From contig CAZYAV010000001.1 of NCBI GenBank assembly GCA_964645785.1, positions 1 to 64,000 of the forward strand: a DNA stretch of 64,000 bases. Direction: 5' to 3'. This DNA is from CALWZE01 sp964645785. GTDB lineage: Bacteria > Bacillota > Clostridia > Oscillospirales > Ruminococcaceae. A program made the translations under genes and the position numbers. Position 1 is the stretch's first letter. The number at the start of each line of letters is the position of its first letter. Below are positions 8,781 to 17,430 of this stretch, in pieces. The notes under the pieces were generated by a model that was not told the origin of the DNA, searched no databases, and was given only the letters and a program-made list of their open reading frames with translations.

Positions 8781-10214
8781 TTAAAGCTGGACAATCAGCC
8801 GGGTGAAGAACCCGACCGTCTCGGCAATTTTCTCCACCGGGATCCGCTCGTCGTTCGCGTGGATGGAGGCGCGCTCCTGCGCGGTCAGCTCCATGGCCGA
8901 AAAGCGCATGACCTTGTCCGAAATCTTGCAGAAGTGCCGGGAATCGCTGCATTGCAGCATCAGATAGGGCGAGACGACCGCGCCCGGCCAGCTCTGCTCG
9001 ATGGCCGTTTTCAGCTTGCGGTATCCGTCCGAATCGGTCTTGCTGATGGCGGAGGGGTTGTTGCCGTCCAGCAGCTTGACCTCGACCTCGCTGCTGCCGG
9101 CCGTCTGCCGCAGGTAGGCGAGCGCGCTGTCGACCGTGTCCCCGTTCATCAGCCGCAGGTTGGCGCGGACGCACGCCTCGGGCGGCAGCACGTTGAGCGC
9201 CGGGCTGCCCTCCATCTGGGTGAACGCGCAGGTTGTGCGCATCATCGCGTTCAGCTCGCCGCCCGATTTTTTGCAGATCAGGCCGAGCAGCGGCAAAAAG
9301 CACCAGAGGTTGGCGAAAACAAGCCGCATTCCAAAGCTCGAACGGCGGCCGAGGGTGTCGAACATCTGGGCAATCGGCTCGCTCAGGCGGGTCGGGAAGG
9401 GGTGATTCTCCACATTGACAACCGCCTGCGCAAGCTTGCCGACCGGGCCGTGGGGCGGCGGCGCAGAGGCGTGGCCGCCCGCGCTCTTCACCCGGAATTC
9501 GACGTTGAGCATCCCCTTTTCCGCGATGCCGACCAGCGCGCAGCGGCCGGTCACGCCGGGGAACACCCCCTCGACCACCGCGCCGCCCTCGTCGACGACC
9601 AGCTCGGGGTGCACGCCGCGCTTCTCAAGCTCCGCCACAATGGCGGTGGCGTTGACGCCCGAGACCTCCTCGTCCCCCGCAAAGGAAAAGTAGAGGTCGT
9701 TTTCGGGGGTAAAGCCGCGCGCAATCAGCTGCTCCGCCGCCTCCATCACGCCGCACAGGGTTCCCTTGGTGTCAATCGTGCCGCGCCCCCACAGCACGCC
9801 GTCCTCGATGATGCCCTCAAACGCCGGCTTCTGCCACGCGGCCTCGTCGGCCGGCACCACGTCGTAATGCGCCATCAGCACCGCCGGCGCGCCGGTTCCT
9901 TTGCCCGCCCAGCGGTAAAGCAGGCCGGAATCCCCAATCCGCTCGAGGGTGCAGACCCTGTGCACGTTCGGGTACCGCTGCTTGAGCAGCGCGCGGAACT
10001 TGTCGAACTCCGCCGCGTCCTCCAGCGCCTTGTCGCGGTAGCTCACCGTTTTGCAGCGCACCATTGCCGCAAGCGATTCCACCGCGTGCTGCGCGTCGAT
10101 TTCCACCTCGGTCGGCGCGGCGGGCGTCTCGTCTTTCGGCCTGAACATCGCCGTGCGGACAAGCAGAACCGCGACGAACAGCGCGACAAGCCCCAGGATA
10201 ATCCATCCAACCAT
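8781..10214 (-). CDS. M20 family metallopeptidase, membrane-anchored
   Basis: A 477-residue M20/M25/M40 hydrolase of the type that includes PM20D1. An N-terminal helix (WIILGLVALFVAVLLV) is a signal or anchor. Dizinc motifs are visible: LMAHYDVVPAD, WGRGTIDTKG, AGDEEVSG and LVVDEGG. The family cleaves dipeptides or N-acyl amino acids. The ATG at 10214 is chosen for the TAAAGGAGC 7 nt upstream. A paralogue without the anchor is encoded at 35984-37321. Confidence 0.87.
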   Translation of the reverse strand: MVGWIILGLVALFVAVLLVRTAMFRPKDETPAAPTEVEIDAQHAVESLAAMVRCKTVSYRDKALEDAAEFDKFRALLKQRYPNVHRVCTLERIGDSGLLYRWAGKGTGAPAVLMAHYDVVPADEAAWQKPAFEGIIEDGVLWGRGTIDTKGTLCGVMEAAEQLIARGFTPENDLYFSFAGDEEVSGVNATAIVAELEKRGVHPELVVDEGGAVVEGVFPGVTGRCALVGIAEKGMLNVEFRVKSAGGHASAPPPHGPVGKLAQAVVNVENHPFPTRLSEPIAQMFDTLGRRSSFGMRLVFANLWCFLPLLGLICKKSGGELNAMMRTTCAFTQMEGSPALNVLPPEACVRANLRLMNGDTVDSALAYLRQTAGSSEVEVKLLDGNNPSAISKTDSDGYRKLKTAIEQSWPGAVVSPYLMLQCSDSRHFCKISDKVMRFSAMELTAQERASIHANDERIPVEKIAETVGFFTRLIVQL

Positions 10215-10504
10215 TTTTTTAGCTCCTTTAAGCGTAATTTCAGACTGCTGTGGTTCTATTGTAGCATGGCGGAGCGAAAAAGGCACGCCCCCCGCGCGGG
10301 CAGGGGCGAAAACGCGGGGCTCCCGGCGCCGCCGGTTCGTTCAAGATATGTATACCGCCCCGTTTTTTGGTATCCTATTAGATAAGGCGCCCAAAAAAGC
10401 GCCTGTGAATTTGTTCAAAAAGCGCGAATGCCGGGCAAATGCATCGACCGGCGGCGCGCCGTCCGATAGATTGCATCGTTGAATGCGAGAAAAGAGGTTA
10501 TTGT

Positions 10505-11836
10505 ATGTCAAATTATTGGGAAAGCGACCTTCAGTTTCCGCGGGAGGACGGCCAGCCAAACGCCGCCCCCCAGTATAACCCGGACGAGCAGGCGCGCGCC
10601 GCGCAGCAGACCTATGCGAACCGGTACGCCCAGTCCCCCTATGCCCGCGCGGCGGTGCAGCCCGAAAGCACCCCGCCCGCGCCGAACCGGCCGCACCGCC
10701 GCGCGGGCTTTGCCGTTGCGCTGTGCGCGGTGTGCATCCTGCTCTCGCTCGGCTGCGGGTTTCTGGGCACGTACGCGGCCAACCGCTGGTTCCCGCCCGC
10801 GCAGCAGACCCAGGATGCCGGAAACGACGGCGCCTCGCTGATCGACGCGCCGCTGCACACCGGCACGGCCGACAGCAAATCCGACAGCCTGTCGGCCGTC
10901 ATCGAGGCGACCAAGGACAGCGTCGTCGAAATCACCACCGAATCGGTCTCGACAAGCACCTTCTTCGGCCAGTATGTGACCCGCGGCGCGGGCAGCGGGG
11001 TCATCGTGCGCGCGGACGGCTACATCGTCACCAACAACCACGTCATCAGCGGCGCAAACACCATCAACGTGACCCTGACCAACGGCGAGAGCTACACCGC
11101 CACCCTGGTTGGCAGCGACAGCAAGACCGACCTCGCCGTGCTGAAAATCGACGCCGCCGGCCTTGTCCCGGCCGTGTTCGGCAATTCGGCGGACGTGCAG
11201 GTCGGGGACGTCGTGGTCGCAATCGGCAACCCGCTCGGGTCGCTCGGCGGCACGGTGACCGACGGCATCATCAGCGCGCTTGACCGCGAAATTCTCGTGC
11301 AGAACCAGTCCATGACCCTGCTGCAGACCAGCGCCGCGATCAACCCGGGCAACTCGGGCGGCGGCCTGTTCAACGTCTACGGCGAGCTGGTGGGGGTGGT
11401 CAACGCCAAGCCCTCGGACAACGCCGCCGGGACGGGCAGCTCGATTGACGGGCTCGGCTTCGCCATCCCGGTTGACACGGTCAGGGAGGTCGTCAGCCAG
11501 CTGATCGACAACGGCTATGTCAGCGGCCGGCCGGCCATGGGGGTGACCGTGCTCTATATCGGCGACGCGCAGACCGCGCGGCAGTATGGCGTGAGCCGGT
11601 ACGGCGTCTATATTGTCTCGCTTGTCGAGGATATGGGCGCGGAAGCCGCCGGGCTGCAGGCCGGGGACTGCATCATGAGCATCGACGGCGCCGTCGTCTC
11701 CTCAACCGCCGACGTGACCGCCGCGCTGGACGCACACGAGGTCGGCGACTCGGTCGAGGTGCAGGTCATCCGGGACGACCGCATCCTCACCGTCTCCGTC
11801 CAGCTCATGGAGAACGCCGCCCAGCAGGCGGGCTGA
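10505..11836 (+). CDS. HtrA/DegP-type serine protease with PDZ domain
   Basis: A 443-residue surface protease for damaged exported proteins. A cytoplasmic N-terminal tail rich in Gln, Ala and Pro precedes one helix at about residues 68-92. The trypsin-like domain has its triad visible: His179 (TNNHVISG), Asp209 (SKTDLAVLKI) and Ser284 (NPGNSGGGLF). A PDZ domain fills about residues 345-430. The ATG at 10505 has AAAAGAGG upstream; the frame extends further without a site. It ends before a clear terminator. Confidence 0.93.
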   Translation: MSNYWESDLQFPREDGQPNAAPQYNPDEQARAAQQTYANRYAQSPYARAAVQPESTPPAPNRPHRRAGFAVALCAVCILLSLGCGFLGTYAANRWFPPAQQTQDAGNDGASLIDAPLHTGTADSKSDSLSAVIEATKDSVVEITTESVSTSTFFGQYVTRGAGSGVIVRADGYIVTNNHVISGANTINVTLTNGESYTATLVGSDSKTDLAVLKIDAAGLVPAVFGNSADVQVGDVVVAIGNPLGSLGGTVTDGIISALDREILVQNQSMTLLQTSAAINPGNSGGGLFNVYGELVGVVNAKPSDNAAGTGSSIDGLGFAIPVDTVREVVSQLIDNGYVSGRPAMGVTVLYIGDAQTARQYGVSRYGVYIVSLVEDMGAEAAGLQAGDCIMSIDGAVVSSTADVTAALDAHEVGDSVEVQVIRDDRILTVSVQLMENAAQQAG

Positions 11837-11878
11837 CCCGTCCAGCCCGGCAAGCTTCAGCCGGTTGGCTTCGCTTAT

Positions 11879-11917
11879 AACCGCCCCGCCGCAGCGCATT
11901 GCGGCGGGGCGGTTTTT
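11879..11917 (+). terminator. Terminator after htrA-like gene
   Basis: Stem AACCGCCCCGCCGC / GCGGCGGGGCGGTT with a short loop and a following T5 run, 43 nt after the stop codon. Confidence 0.85.
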
Positions 11918-12026
11918 GTGCTTTTCCGGCGCGCTTTTCCGTCCGCCCGCGCCGGAAAGGGACAGCCCGGGCTTGCGAATTTCTGCCGATTCCCCACAGG
12001 CGGCATTCTCCTCCCCAAAAACCCCG

Positions 12027-12065
12027 AAACGGGCTTCCGGCACTGTCGCCGGAAGCCCGTTTTTC
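12027..12065. terminator. Bidirectional terminator-like hairpin
   Basis: Stem AAACGGGCTTCCGG / CCGGAAGCCCGTTT with T5 on the plus side and A-rich bases on the other. It may stop transcription coming from rlmH on the minus strand as well as read-through from the protease gene. Confidence 0.7.
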
Positions 12066-12208
12066 GCTTGTTTTGCCGGTGGGTTGTCCGCTCCCGTCGG
12101 GCCGAAAGCGGCGCGGGAACGGCCGCAAGGCCGCCTTGTCCGTCGCCTGTCCCGCCGAACCCGGGGAAAGCCGCGTCGCTGCGCCCGGCCGCCCCGGCGA
12201 TGGTTGCT

Positions 12209-12490
12209 GCCGGGCAGGGTTCGTTTGCACCGTGTTGCATCCACGTTCCGGGCGACGCCGCGCCGTCTTCCCGCTTGGCCGGGGCTTGCTAAAAACGCCG
12301 ACCCGCCGCGCAAAAAGGGAGCGGCATCCGCGTGCGCCGTATGTAGCCGCCCGTTTCGGTTGCGGCCGCGCCGAATATCCGTTTTGCGGCCGCCGCCTTT
12401 ACAGGTGCACGTTTCACCTTTATAATCAAATCCCGAAGTCCGCCGGGCAGGGTTCGTTTGCCCCGTGCCGCGTCCCCTTTTCCGGGAGGG
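12209..12490. repeat. Imperfect direct repeat pair in intergenic DNA
   Basis: Two segments, near 12209-12260 and 12441-12490, begin with the same GCCGGGCAGGGTTCGTTTG(C) and continue with related bases (CCGTG..GC.TCC....TTCCGGG). They lie in the 700-nt non-coding stretch between the protease gene and rlmH. No protein or ribosome binding site was seen around them. They look like decayed copies of a dispersed GC-rich repeat. Confidence 0.6.
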
Positions 12491-12533
12491 CACCGCGCCC
12501 ATTGCCCCGCCGCTTCGCATCCGGCGCGCCGGG

Positions 12534-13013
12534 CTATTTGTGGTAGCGGATGTTCGCGTTGATGGTACAGGCGCGGTAGAGCTGCTCGAGCAGGACAAGC
12601 CGCGCAAGTTGGTGCGGCAGGGTCATGCGGGACATGGACAGCCGCAGCGCCGCGCGCGCCTTGAGCGGCTCGGACAGACCCAGCGAGCCGCCGATGACAA
12701 ACGCGATTTTGGGGGTCTGCATCGCCGCCGCCTGCAAATGCGCCGCCAGCTGCTCGGAGGTCATCTCCTGCCCCTCGACGCACAGCGCAACCGGCTGCGC
12801 GCGTCCCTTTTCCAGATGCGCCAGGATCCGCGCGCTCTCCTCCTCAATCACCCGGCAGCGGGCGGCCTCGCTGTCCCCCGCAAGGCGGGTCTCGGCAAGC
12901 TCGGTCACCGTGACCTTCGCAAACGCGGACAGCCGCTTGATGTACTCCGCGCAGCCGTCCCGGTAAAACGGCGTCCCCAGTTTCCCCACACAGACAAGCT
13001 CGATGCCCAGCAT
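12534..13013 (-). CDS. rlmH: 23S rRNA pseudouridine-1915 N3-methyltransferase RlmH
   Basis: A 159-residue SPOUT methyltransferase that modifies 23S rRNA helix 69. Family motifs are seen: LVCVGKLGTPFYRDGCAEYI at the N-terminus, FVIGGSLGLSE for SAM binding, and the C-terminal MTLPHQLARLVLLEQLYRA ending in NIRYHK. The usual length is about 159, which fixes the ATG at 13013. It starts right after the stop of the upstream walJ-like gene. Confidence 0.95.
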   Translation of the reverse strand: MLGIELVCVGKLGTPFYRDGCAEYIKRLSAFAKVTVTELAETRLAGDSEAARCRVIEEESARILAHLEKGRAQPVALCVEGQEMTSEQLAAHLQAAAMQTPKIAFVIGGSLGLSEPLKARAALRLSMSRMTLPHQLARLVLLEQLYRACTINANIRYHK

Positions 13014-13014
13014 C

Positions 13015-13806
13015 TCACACCTCCAGCGGCTCGCCCGCCTCAAAGCGGGGCGCAACCCGGACGGCGGGCATCTGCGGCGCAAGGCCGCTGTCCTCCAGCG
13101 CCGCGAGGGTGCAGGTCAGCGCGATTTCGGGCGCGTTGTTTTCGGCACTCAGATGCATGAGCACGAACGACTGCGCGCCCCCGCGCGCAAGCTCGGCCAC
13201 ATACCGCGCGCAGTCCTCGTTGCTCAGGTGGCCGAGCCTGGAGCGGATCCGGCTTTTGAGGTAGGGCGGATACCGCCCCGCCAGCAGCATCTGCTCGTCG
13301 TAGTTGGATTCCAGCCCAACCAGCGCGCAACCGTCCATCCCCGCGCGCACCTCGTCGGTCACACAGCCGAGGTCGGTGGCGACCGCAAGCGCCCGCCCGT
13401 TCGAGAGCGCAAAGCGGTAGCCCACGCAGTCGGTCGCGTCGTGGCTGGTTCCGAAGCAGCGCACCGACGTCCGGCCGAACGCGGCCGTCTCGCCGTGCGC
13501 CAGCGGGCAGAGGGTCGCCGTCTCGGGCAGGACGCCGCCGCTGCGCAGCCACAGCAGGGTTTTGTAGGAGCCGTAAACCGGGGTGTTGTAGTGCTTCAGG
13601 TAGGTCGTCAGCCCCGAAACATGGTCGGAATGCTCGTGCGTGATGAAAATCGCGCGCAGATCCCCCGCCCCGACCCCGGCCGCGTACAGCGCGCCGAGCG
13701 TCTGCTTGCAGCTGCGCCCCATGTCGATCAGGAAGGCGCTGCCGCCGTCCAGCACAAGAGTGCTGTTGCCCGAGCTGCCGCTGTACAGGGTGATAAACTT
13801 TGCCAT
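13015..13806 (-). CDS. MBL-fold hydrolase, WalJ/YycJ type
   Basis: A 263-residue metallo-beta-lactamase-fold protein. The metal motif THEHSDHVSG and the N-terminus FITLYSGSSGNSTLV are those of YycJ/WalJ, a 5'-3' DNA exonuclease implicated in mismatch repair and wall homeostasis in Firmicutes. Placement between murA and rlmH agrees with the known association of walJ and rlmH. The ATG at 13806 has GAAAGAGGC upstream. Confidence 0.87.
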   Translation of the reverse strand: MAKFITLYSGSSGNSTLVLDGGSAFLIDMGRSCKQTLGALYAAGVGAGDLRAIFITHEHSDHVSGLTTYLKHYNTPVYGSYKTLLWLRSGGVLPETATLCPLAHGETAAFGRTSVRCFGTSHDATDCVGYRFALSNGRALAVATDLGCVTDEVRAGMDGCALVGLESNYDEQMLLAGRYPPYLKSRIRSRLGHLSNEDCARYVAELARGGAQSFVLMHLSAENNAPEIALTCTLAALEDSGLAPQMPAVRVAPRFEAGEPLEV

Positions 13807-13884
13807 GATAGCCTCTTTCCCGAACAGAGGCGGGCGGCCGCCCGCCTCTGCGATTCTGTCCTTTTGCCGCGGTATGCCCGCGCG

Positions 13885-15147
13885 TCAGCTCTCCTCGACC
13901 TTTTCAATCTGCGCGCCCAGCCCGCGGAATTTCTCCACCACGTTCTCATAGCCGCGCTCGATATGGTAAATGTCCTCAATCACGGTTGTGCCCTCCGCGG
14001 CAAGCCCCGCGATAATCATCGCCGCGCCCGCACGCAGGTCGGTCGCCCGCACGGACGCGCCGTACAGCTTGCTGACCCCCTCGACAATCGCCGCGCGGCC
14101 GTCCACCTGGATTTTCGCGCCCATGCGGCGCAGCTCGTCGACATATTTAAAGCGGTTGTCCCAGATATCCTCGGTCACAATCGAGGTTCCCTCCGCCAGC
14201 GCCAGCACCACCGTCATCTGGGACTGCATGTCGGTCGGGAAGCCGGGGTGGGGCATGGTTTTGATATTGGTGCTCTGGATTACGCCCGGCCGCCGGATCC
14301 GCAGGGAATCCTCCCCCTGCTCCACCTGCGCGCCCGCGCGCTCCAACCGGGAGATGATCGACTCCAGGTGCTTCGGAGTGATGTTCTCCACCGTTATGCA
14401 GCCGCCCGTCGCGACCGCCGCGGCCATGTAGGTGCCCGCCTCGATCTGGTCGGGGATGATCGAATACCGTGTCGGGCCGAGATAGCGCACCCCGTTGATC
14501 TTGATGACGTCGGTGCCGGCGCCGCGGATATCCGCCCCCATCGAGTTGAGGAAGTTCGCCACATCGACGATGTGGGGCTCCTTCGCGACATTCTCCAGCA
14601 CCGTTTGCCCCTGCGCCTTGACGGCGGCGAGGATGGCGTTGATGGTTGAGCCCACCGAAATCGTATCGAAAAAGATGGACGCGCCGCGCGCAGAGCCGCT
14701 GCGGGAGACGTTCACCATCCCGTAATCCACGTCGGTCACACAGCCGAGCGACTCAAACGCCTTCAGGTGCTGGTTGATCGGCCGCGCGCCCAGGTTGCAC
14801 CCCCCGGGCAGCGAGACATGCGCCTCCCCAAACCGGGTCAGCAGCGCGCCGAGAAAATAGTAGGACGCGCGCATCGAGCGGGTGAGCTCGGGCGGGATGC
14901 TGCACCCGGTCAGCCCGGTCGCGTCGACCTCGATGGTGTGCCGGTCCAGCCGCTCGACCCGTGCCCCGATGCTGCGCATGATCTGCATGATGATTTTGAC
15001 GTCGCTGATGTCCGGGACGTTTTCGATCACACAGGGCGCGTCGGACATGACCGCCGCGGGCAGAATCGCAACCGCCGCGTTTTTTGCCCCGCTGATTCCC
15101 ACCTTCCCCTGCAGGCGCGCGCCGCCTTGTATCACATACTTTTCCAA
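13885..15147 (-). CDS. murA: UDP-N-acetylglucosamine 1-carboxyvinyltransferase
   Basis: MurA transfers enolpyruvate to UDP-GlcNAc, the first committed step of peptidoglycan synthesis. The motif SGAKNAAVAILPAA holds the Lys-Asn pair, and LPGGCNLGARPINQH holds the catalytic Cys, so fosfomycin sensitivity would be expected. The start is taken as TTG at 15147 (LEKYVIQGG) because it gives 420 residues, the family length, and AAGGGAG lies about 11 nt upstream. An in-frame ATG further up lacks family similarity. It follows the M23 gene by 40 nt. Confidence 0.93.
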   Translation of the reverse strand: MEKYVIQGGARLQGKVGISGAKNAAVAILPAAVMSDAPCVIENVPDISDVKIIMQIMRSIGARVERLDRHTIEVDATGLTGCSIPPELTRSMRASYYFLGALLTRFGEAHVSLPGGCNLGARPINQHLKAFESLGCVTDVDYGMVNVSRSGSARGASIFFDTISVGSTINAILAAVKAQGQTVLENVAKEPHIVDVANFLNSMGADIRGAGTDVIKINGVRYLGPTRYSIIPDQIEAGTYMAAAVATGGCITVENITPKHLESIISRLERAGAQVEQGEDSLRIRRPGVIQSTNIKTMPHPGFPTDMQSQMTVVLALAEGTSIVTEDIWDNRFKYVDELRRMGAKIQVDGRAAIVEGVSKLYGASVRATDLRAGAAMIIAGLAAEGTTVIEDIYHIERGYENVVEKFRGLGAQIEKVEES

Positions 15148-15187
15148 AAACCTGCCGCTCCCTTTGTTTGTTTTGCCGGCATTCGCT

Positions 15188-16978
15188 TCAGCGGTAATAC
15201 ACATCGGCCGGATCCAGATACTGCTCCGGGTCGACCTTTGTTCCCAGCCAGCGGGTCTCAAAATGCAGGTGGTTGCCCGAGGAGTTGCCCGTCGAGCCCA
15301 TCAGGGCAATCAGCTGCCCCTTGGCCACAACGTCCCCCACCTCGACGAGGTTCTGGCTGTTGTGCCCGTACACGGTCTGCATTCCGTTCTGATGGTCGAT
15401 GATGATATACGTCCCGTAATCCCACGGGATGGATTCGGACAGGGTGACAACCCCGTTGTCCGCGGCGTAAATCGGCGTGCCGAACGCGCCCGCGATATCC
15501 AGCGCAAAGTGGTGATCCGAAAACCCGCGCGAGATGAACTGGTAGTCGCCGGTCGGCCAGGCAAGCAGCTGGTTCATGTCGCCGACCGCGTTGGAGGTGG
15601 TGCCGTCCTCCTGCCGGATGCCGATGATGATCTCCTCGTCCACCGGCTGCTTGGTGATCTCATCCGAAATCACCGTGCGCGACACGACCTGCCCCGCGCC
15701 GTCGTACTCCACCTCGGAGACGGTCGTCCGCTCGCCCAGCTCGCCCGTTGTCACCGGCAGCATATAGCCGACAAGGAACCGGTCGTCCTGAATGATGCGC
15801 TGTTTGTAGCGTACCGTCTGGGTCGAGACCTCCTGGCTGACCGTTTTGACCCGCAGCAGTGGCTCCCCCTGGGCGACAAGCAGCGTCGTCCCCTCCGGCA
15901 GGATATTGTCCACCGAGCCGTTCAGCTCGACAAGCCGGTCGAGCGAGATGCCGTTTTGCGCCGCCACCTCGGCGCTGCTCTCGCCGCCCGCCGCAATAAA
16001 GTATATGTCGCGCGGCTCCTGAGAATTGACCAGCTCGCGCAGTTCGTCAAAGGTTGATATGCTCGAGACCGGGAAAATCCCCTCCACCAGCTCGACCTCG
16101 CGGGCGAATTTGACGCTCACGTCCCCGCCAAGGGTCGCCGCAAACGCCTCGTACGGCGCAAGCACCGCCGCAATCTCGTCCGCCAGCAGGTCGCCCGCCG
16201 TTGTGGCGCCGTAAAACTCGCCGCCGATATACAGGCCGACCGCCTGCGCAATCTCCTCGCCCGAAACCGAGAGCAGCGCCTCTGCCATCTGCTCCTGCGA
16301 GACCAGCTCGTCGTCCCCGACGGCCGCGATGCTCATCTCGGCCGAGGAATTCCAGGTCTGCTGCATCGGGGAGATCATGCGGTTCTGGATAATTTTGCGC
16401 GCCGAATCATAGACGCTCTCGTCCTCGACATAGCCGACCGTCTGGCCGTTATAGCTGATTTGCAGCGCGTAATTGAGGCTGAGCATCGAGCTGATGACCG
16501 CAAGGCAGACCGCAAGGCTTGCGGCCGGCAACAGGTAGTTGAGCAGCCGGGTCACAAGCGGCTTGTTCCACAGCACGCCGTATTTGAAAAACATGCGGAT
16601 GCGGCGCATGGTGTATTTGAAGCCGCGATCCTTTGTGCTGCGGATGACGACGACCAGGCTGCGCACGCTTTTGCCCAGCTTCTTGAAAGGGGCGGCGGCC
16701 TCCCTGGACGCCTCGACAAGCTTGTCGGAGGCCACGGCAAGCCACCGCCGGGTCACCCGCAGAAAGCTGCGGGCAAACCGGCGCAAACCGCGCCGCACAA
16801 CCCGCCGCAGGTTCCTCGCCCGCCGGACAATGGTTGTGCCGGTGTAGTACATCGCGTCGCCGAAGCCGCGGAGATAATAGAGTAAAACCAGCCAGAAGCC
16901 CAGCCGGGTTCTTCTGTGCGGTTTGGGGGTCTTTCTCGATCGCAGCGGGGACGAGCTTTTGGTCATGGCATGTATCAT
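15188..16978 (-). CDS. Membrane-bound M23 peptidase with LysM-like and G5 domains
   Basis: A 596-residue wall hydrolase. A long, very basic cytoplasmic stretch (residues 1-140) precedes one helix at 146-168. A LysM-like segment (about 325-369), a G5 domain (about 376-453, ending KQPVDEEIIIG) and a C-terminal M23 endopeptidase domain follow. Zinc and catalytic residues are visible: His490 and Asp494 (HFALD), His539 (VYGHNS), and His570/His572 (GNHLHFE), so it should be active. It heads the operon M23-murA-walJ-rlmH. The first ATG has AAGGAG 11 nt upstream. Confidence 0.92.
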   Translation of the reverse strand: MIHAMTKSSSPLRSRKTPKPHRRTRLGFWLVLLYYLRGFGDAMYYTGTTIVRRARNLRRVVRRGLRRFARSFLRVTRRWLAVASDKLVEASREAAAPFKKLGKSVRSLVVVIRSTKDRGFKYTMRRIRMFFKYGVLWNKPLVTRLLNYLLPAASLAVCLAVISSMLSLNYALQISYNGQTVGYVEDESVYDSARKIIQNRMISPMQQTWNSSAEMSIAAVGDDELVSQEQMAEALLSVSGEEIAQAVGLYIGGEFYGATTAGDLLADEIAAVLAPYEAFAATLGGDVSVKFAREVELVEGIFPVSSISTFDELRELVNSQEPRDIYFIAAGGESSAEVAAQNGISLDRLVELNGSVDNILPEGTTLLVAQGEPLLRVKTVSQEVSTQTVRYKQRIIQDDRFLVGYMLPVTTGELGERTTVSEVEYDGAGQVVSRTVISDEITKQPVDEEIIIGIRQEDGTTSNAVGDMNQLLAWPTGDYQFISRGFSDHHFALDIAGAFGTPIYAADNGVVTLSESIPWDYGTYIIIDHQNGMQTVYGHNSQNLVEVGDVVAKGQLIALMGSTGNSSGNHLHFETRWLGTKVDPEQYLDPADVYYR

Positions 16979-17040
16979 ACAGCTCTTCGCTCCTTTTGCA
17001 ATCCCGTATCCTTTTCGCGTTTTGGCGCAAAGTTGTTTGT

Positions 17041-17069
17041 ATTATACACCAAACCCGCCGCCGATTCAA
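17041..17069 (-). promoter_or_regulatory. Promoter of the M23-murA-walJ-rlmH operon
   Basis: Minus-strand -35 TTGAAT (17064-17069), a 17-nt spacer, and a perfect -10 TATAAT (17041-17046), about 60 nt upstream of the M23 start codon. Confidence 0.8.
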
Positions 17070-17143
17070 CCTGCGCCCCGGTTCGGGGCGCCGCCCGCTG
17101 TGTAGGTTGTACAATGAAGTGTTACAAAAGCAAAAAAAGAGGC

Positions 17144-17216
17144 AGCGAATAGGGACAGCCTGTGGTACGGTAAAGTTGCCGAGACCAAACCGAGAGGCAG
17201 GCGTCCCCTATTCGCT
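17144..17216. repeat. Imperfect inverted repeat in a transposon remnant
   Basis: Arms AGCGAATAGGGACAGCCTG (17144-17162) and the complement of AGCGAATAGGGGACGCCTG (17198-17216) match at 16 of 19 positions around a 35-nt loop. It ends exactly before the ATG of the transposase fragment. It could be a leader hairpin of the lost element. Confidence 0.7.
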
Positions 17217-17300
17217 ATGAACAAGATAACACAAACAGCCCGATACAGGCAATCCCTGATTTTGTATGCACAGAAGCACGGGGTCACAAAAGCGGCAATC
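17217..17300 (+). pseudogene. Transposase N-terminal remnant
   Basis: The first 28 codons read MNKITQTARYRQSLILYAQK followed by HGVTKAAI. This is the helix-turn-helix start typical of IS3/IS481-like DDE transposases of Clostridia. After that the frame diverges into sequence with no transposase similarity, and the DDE domain is absent. The local base composition is less GC-rich than the neighbours, consistent with an acquired element. The left end may lie near TGTAGGTTGTAC at 17101; no right end was found. Confidence 0.6.
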
Positions 17301-17430
17301 CATCTGCCGCTGAAAAAGCTGCCGGAATTCGGTCGGGAGGCGGGAAGACGAGGGGCGGGCAGCACCCGCCGGGACACCCCAGAAATTCCGTCCCGCCGGT
17401 TCTTCTTTGGCTTTTCCGGCTGCCCGGCGC

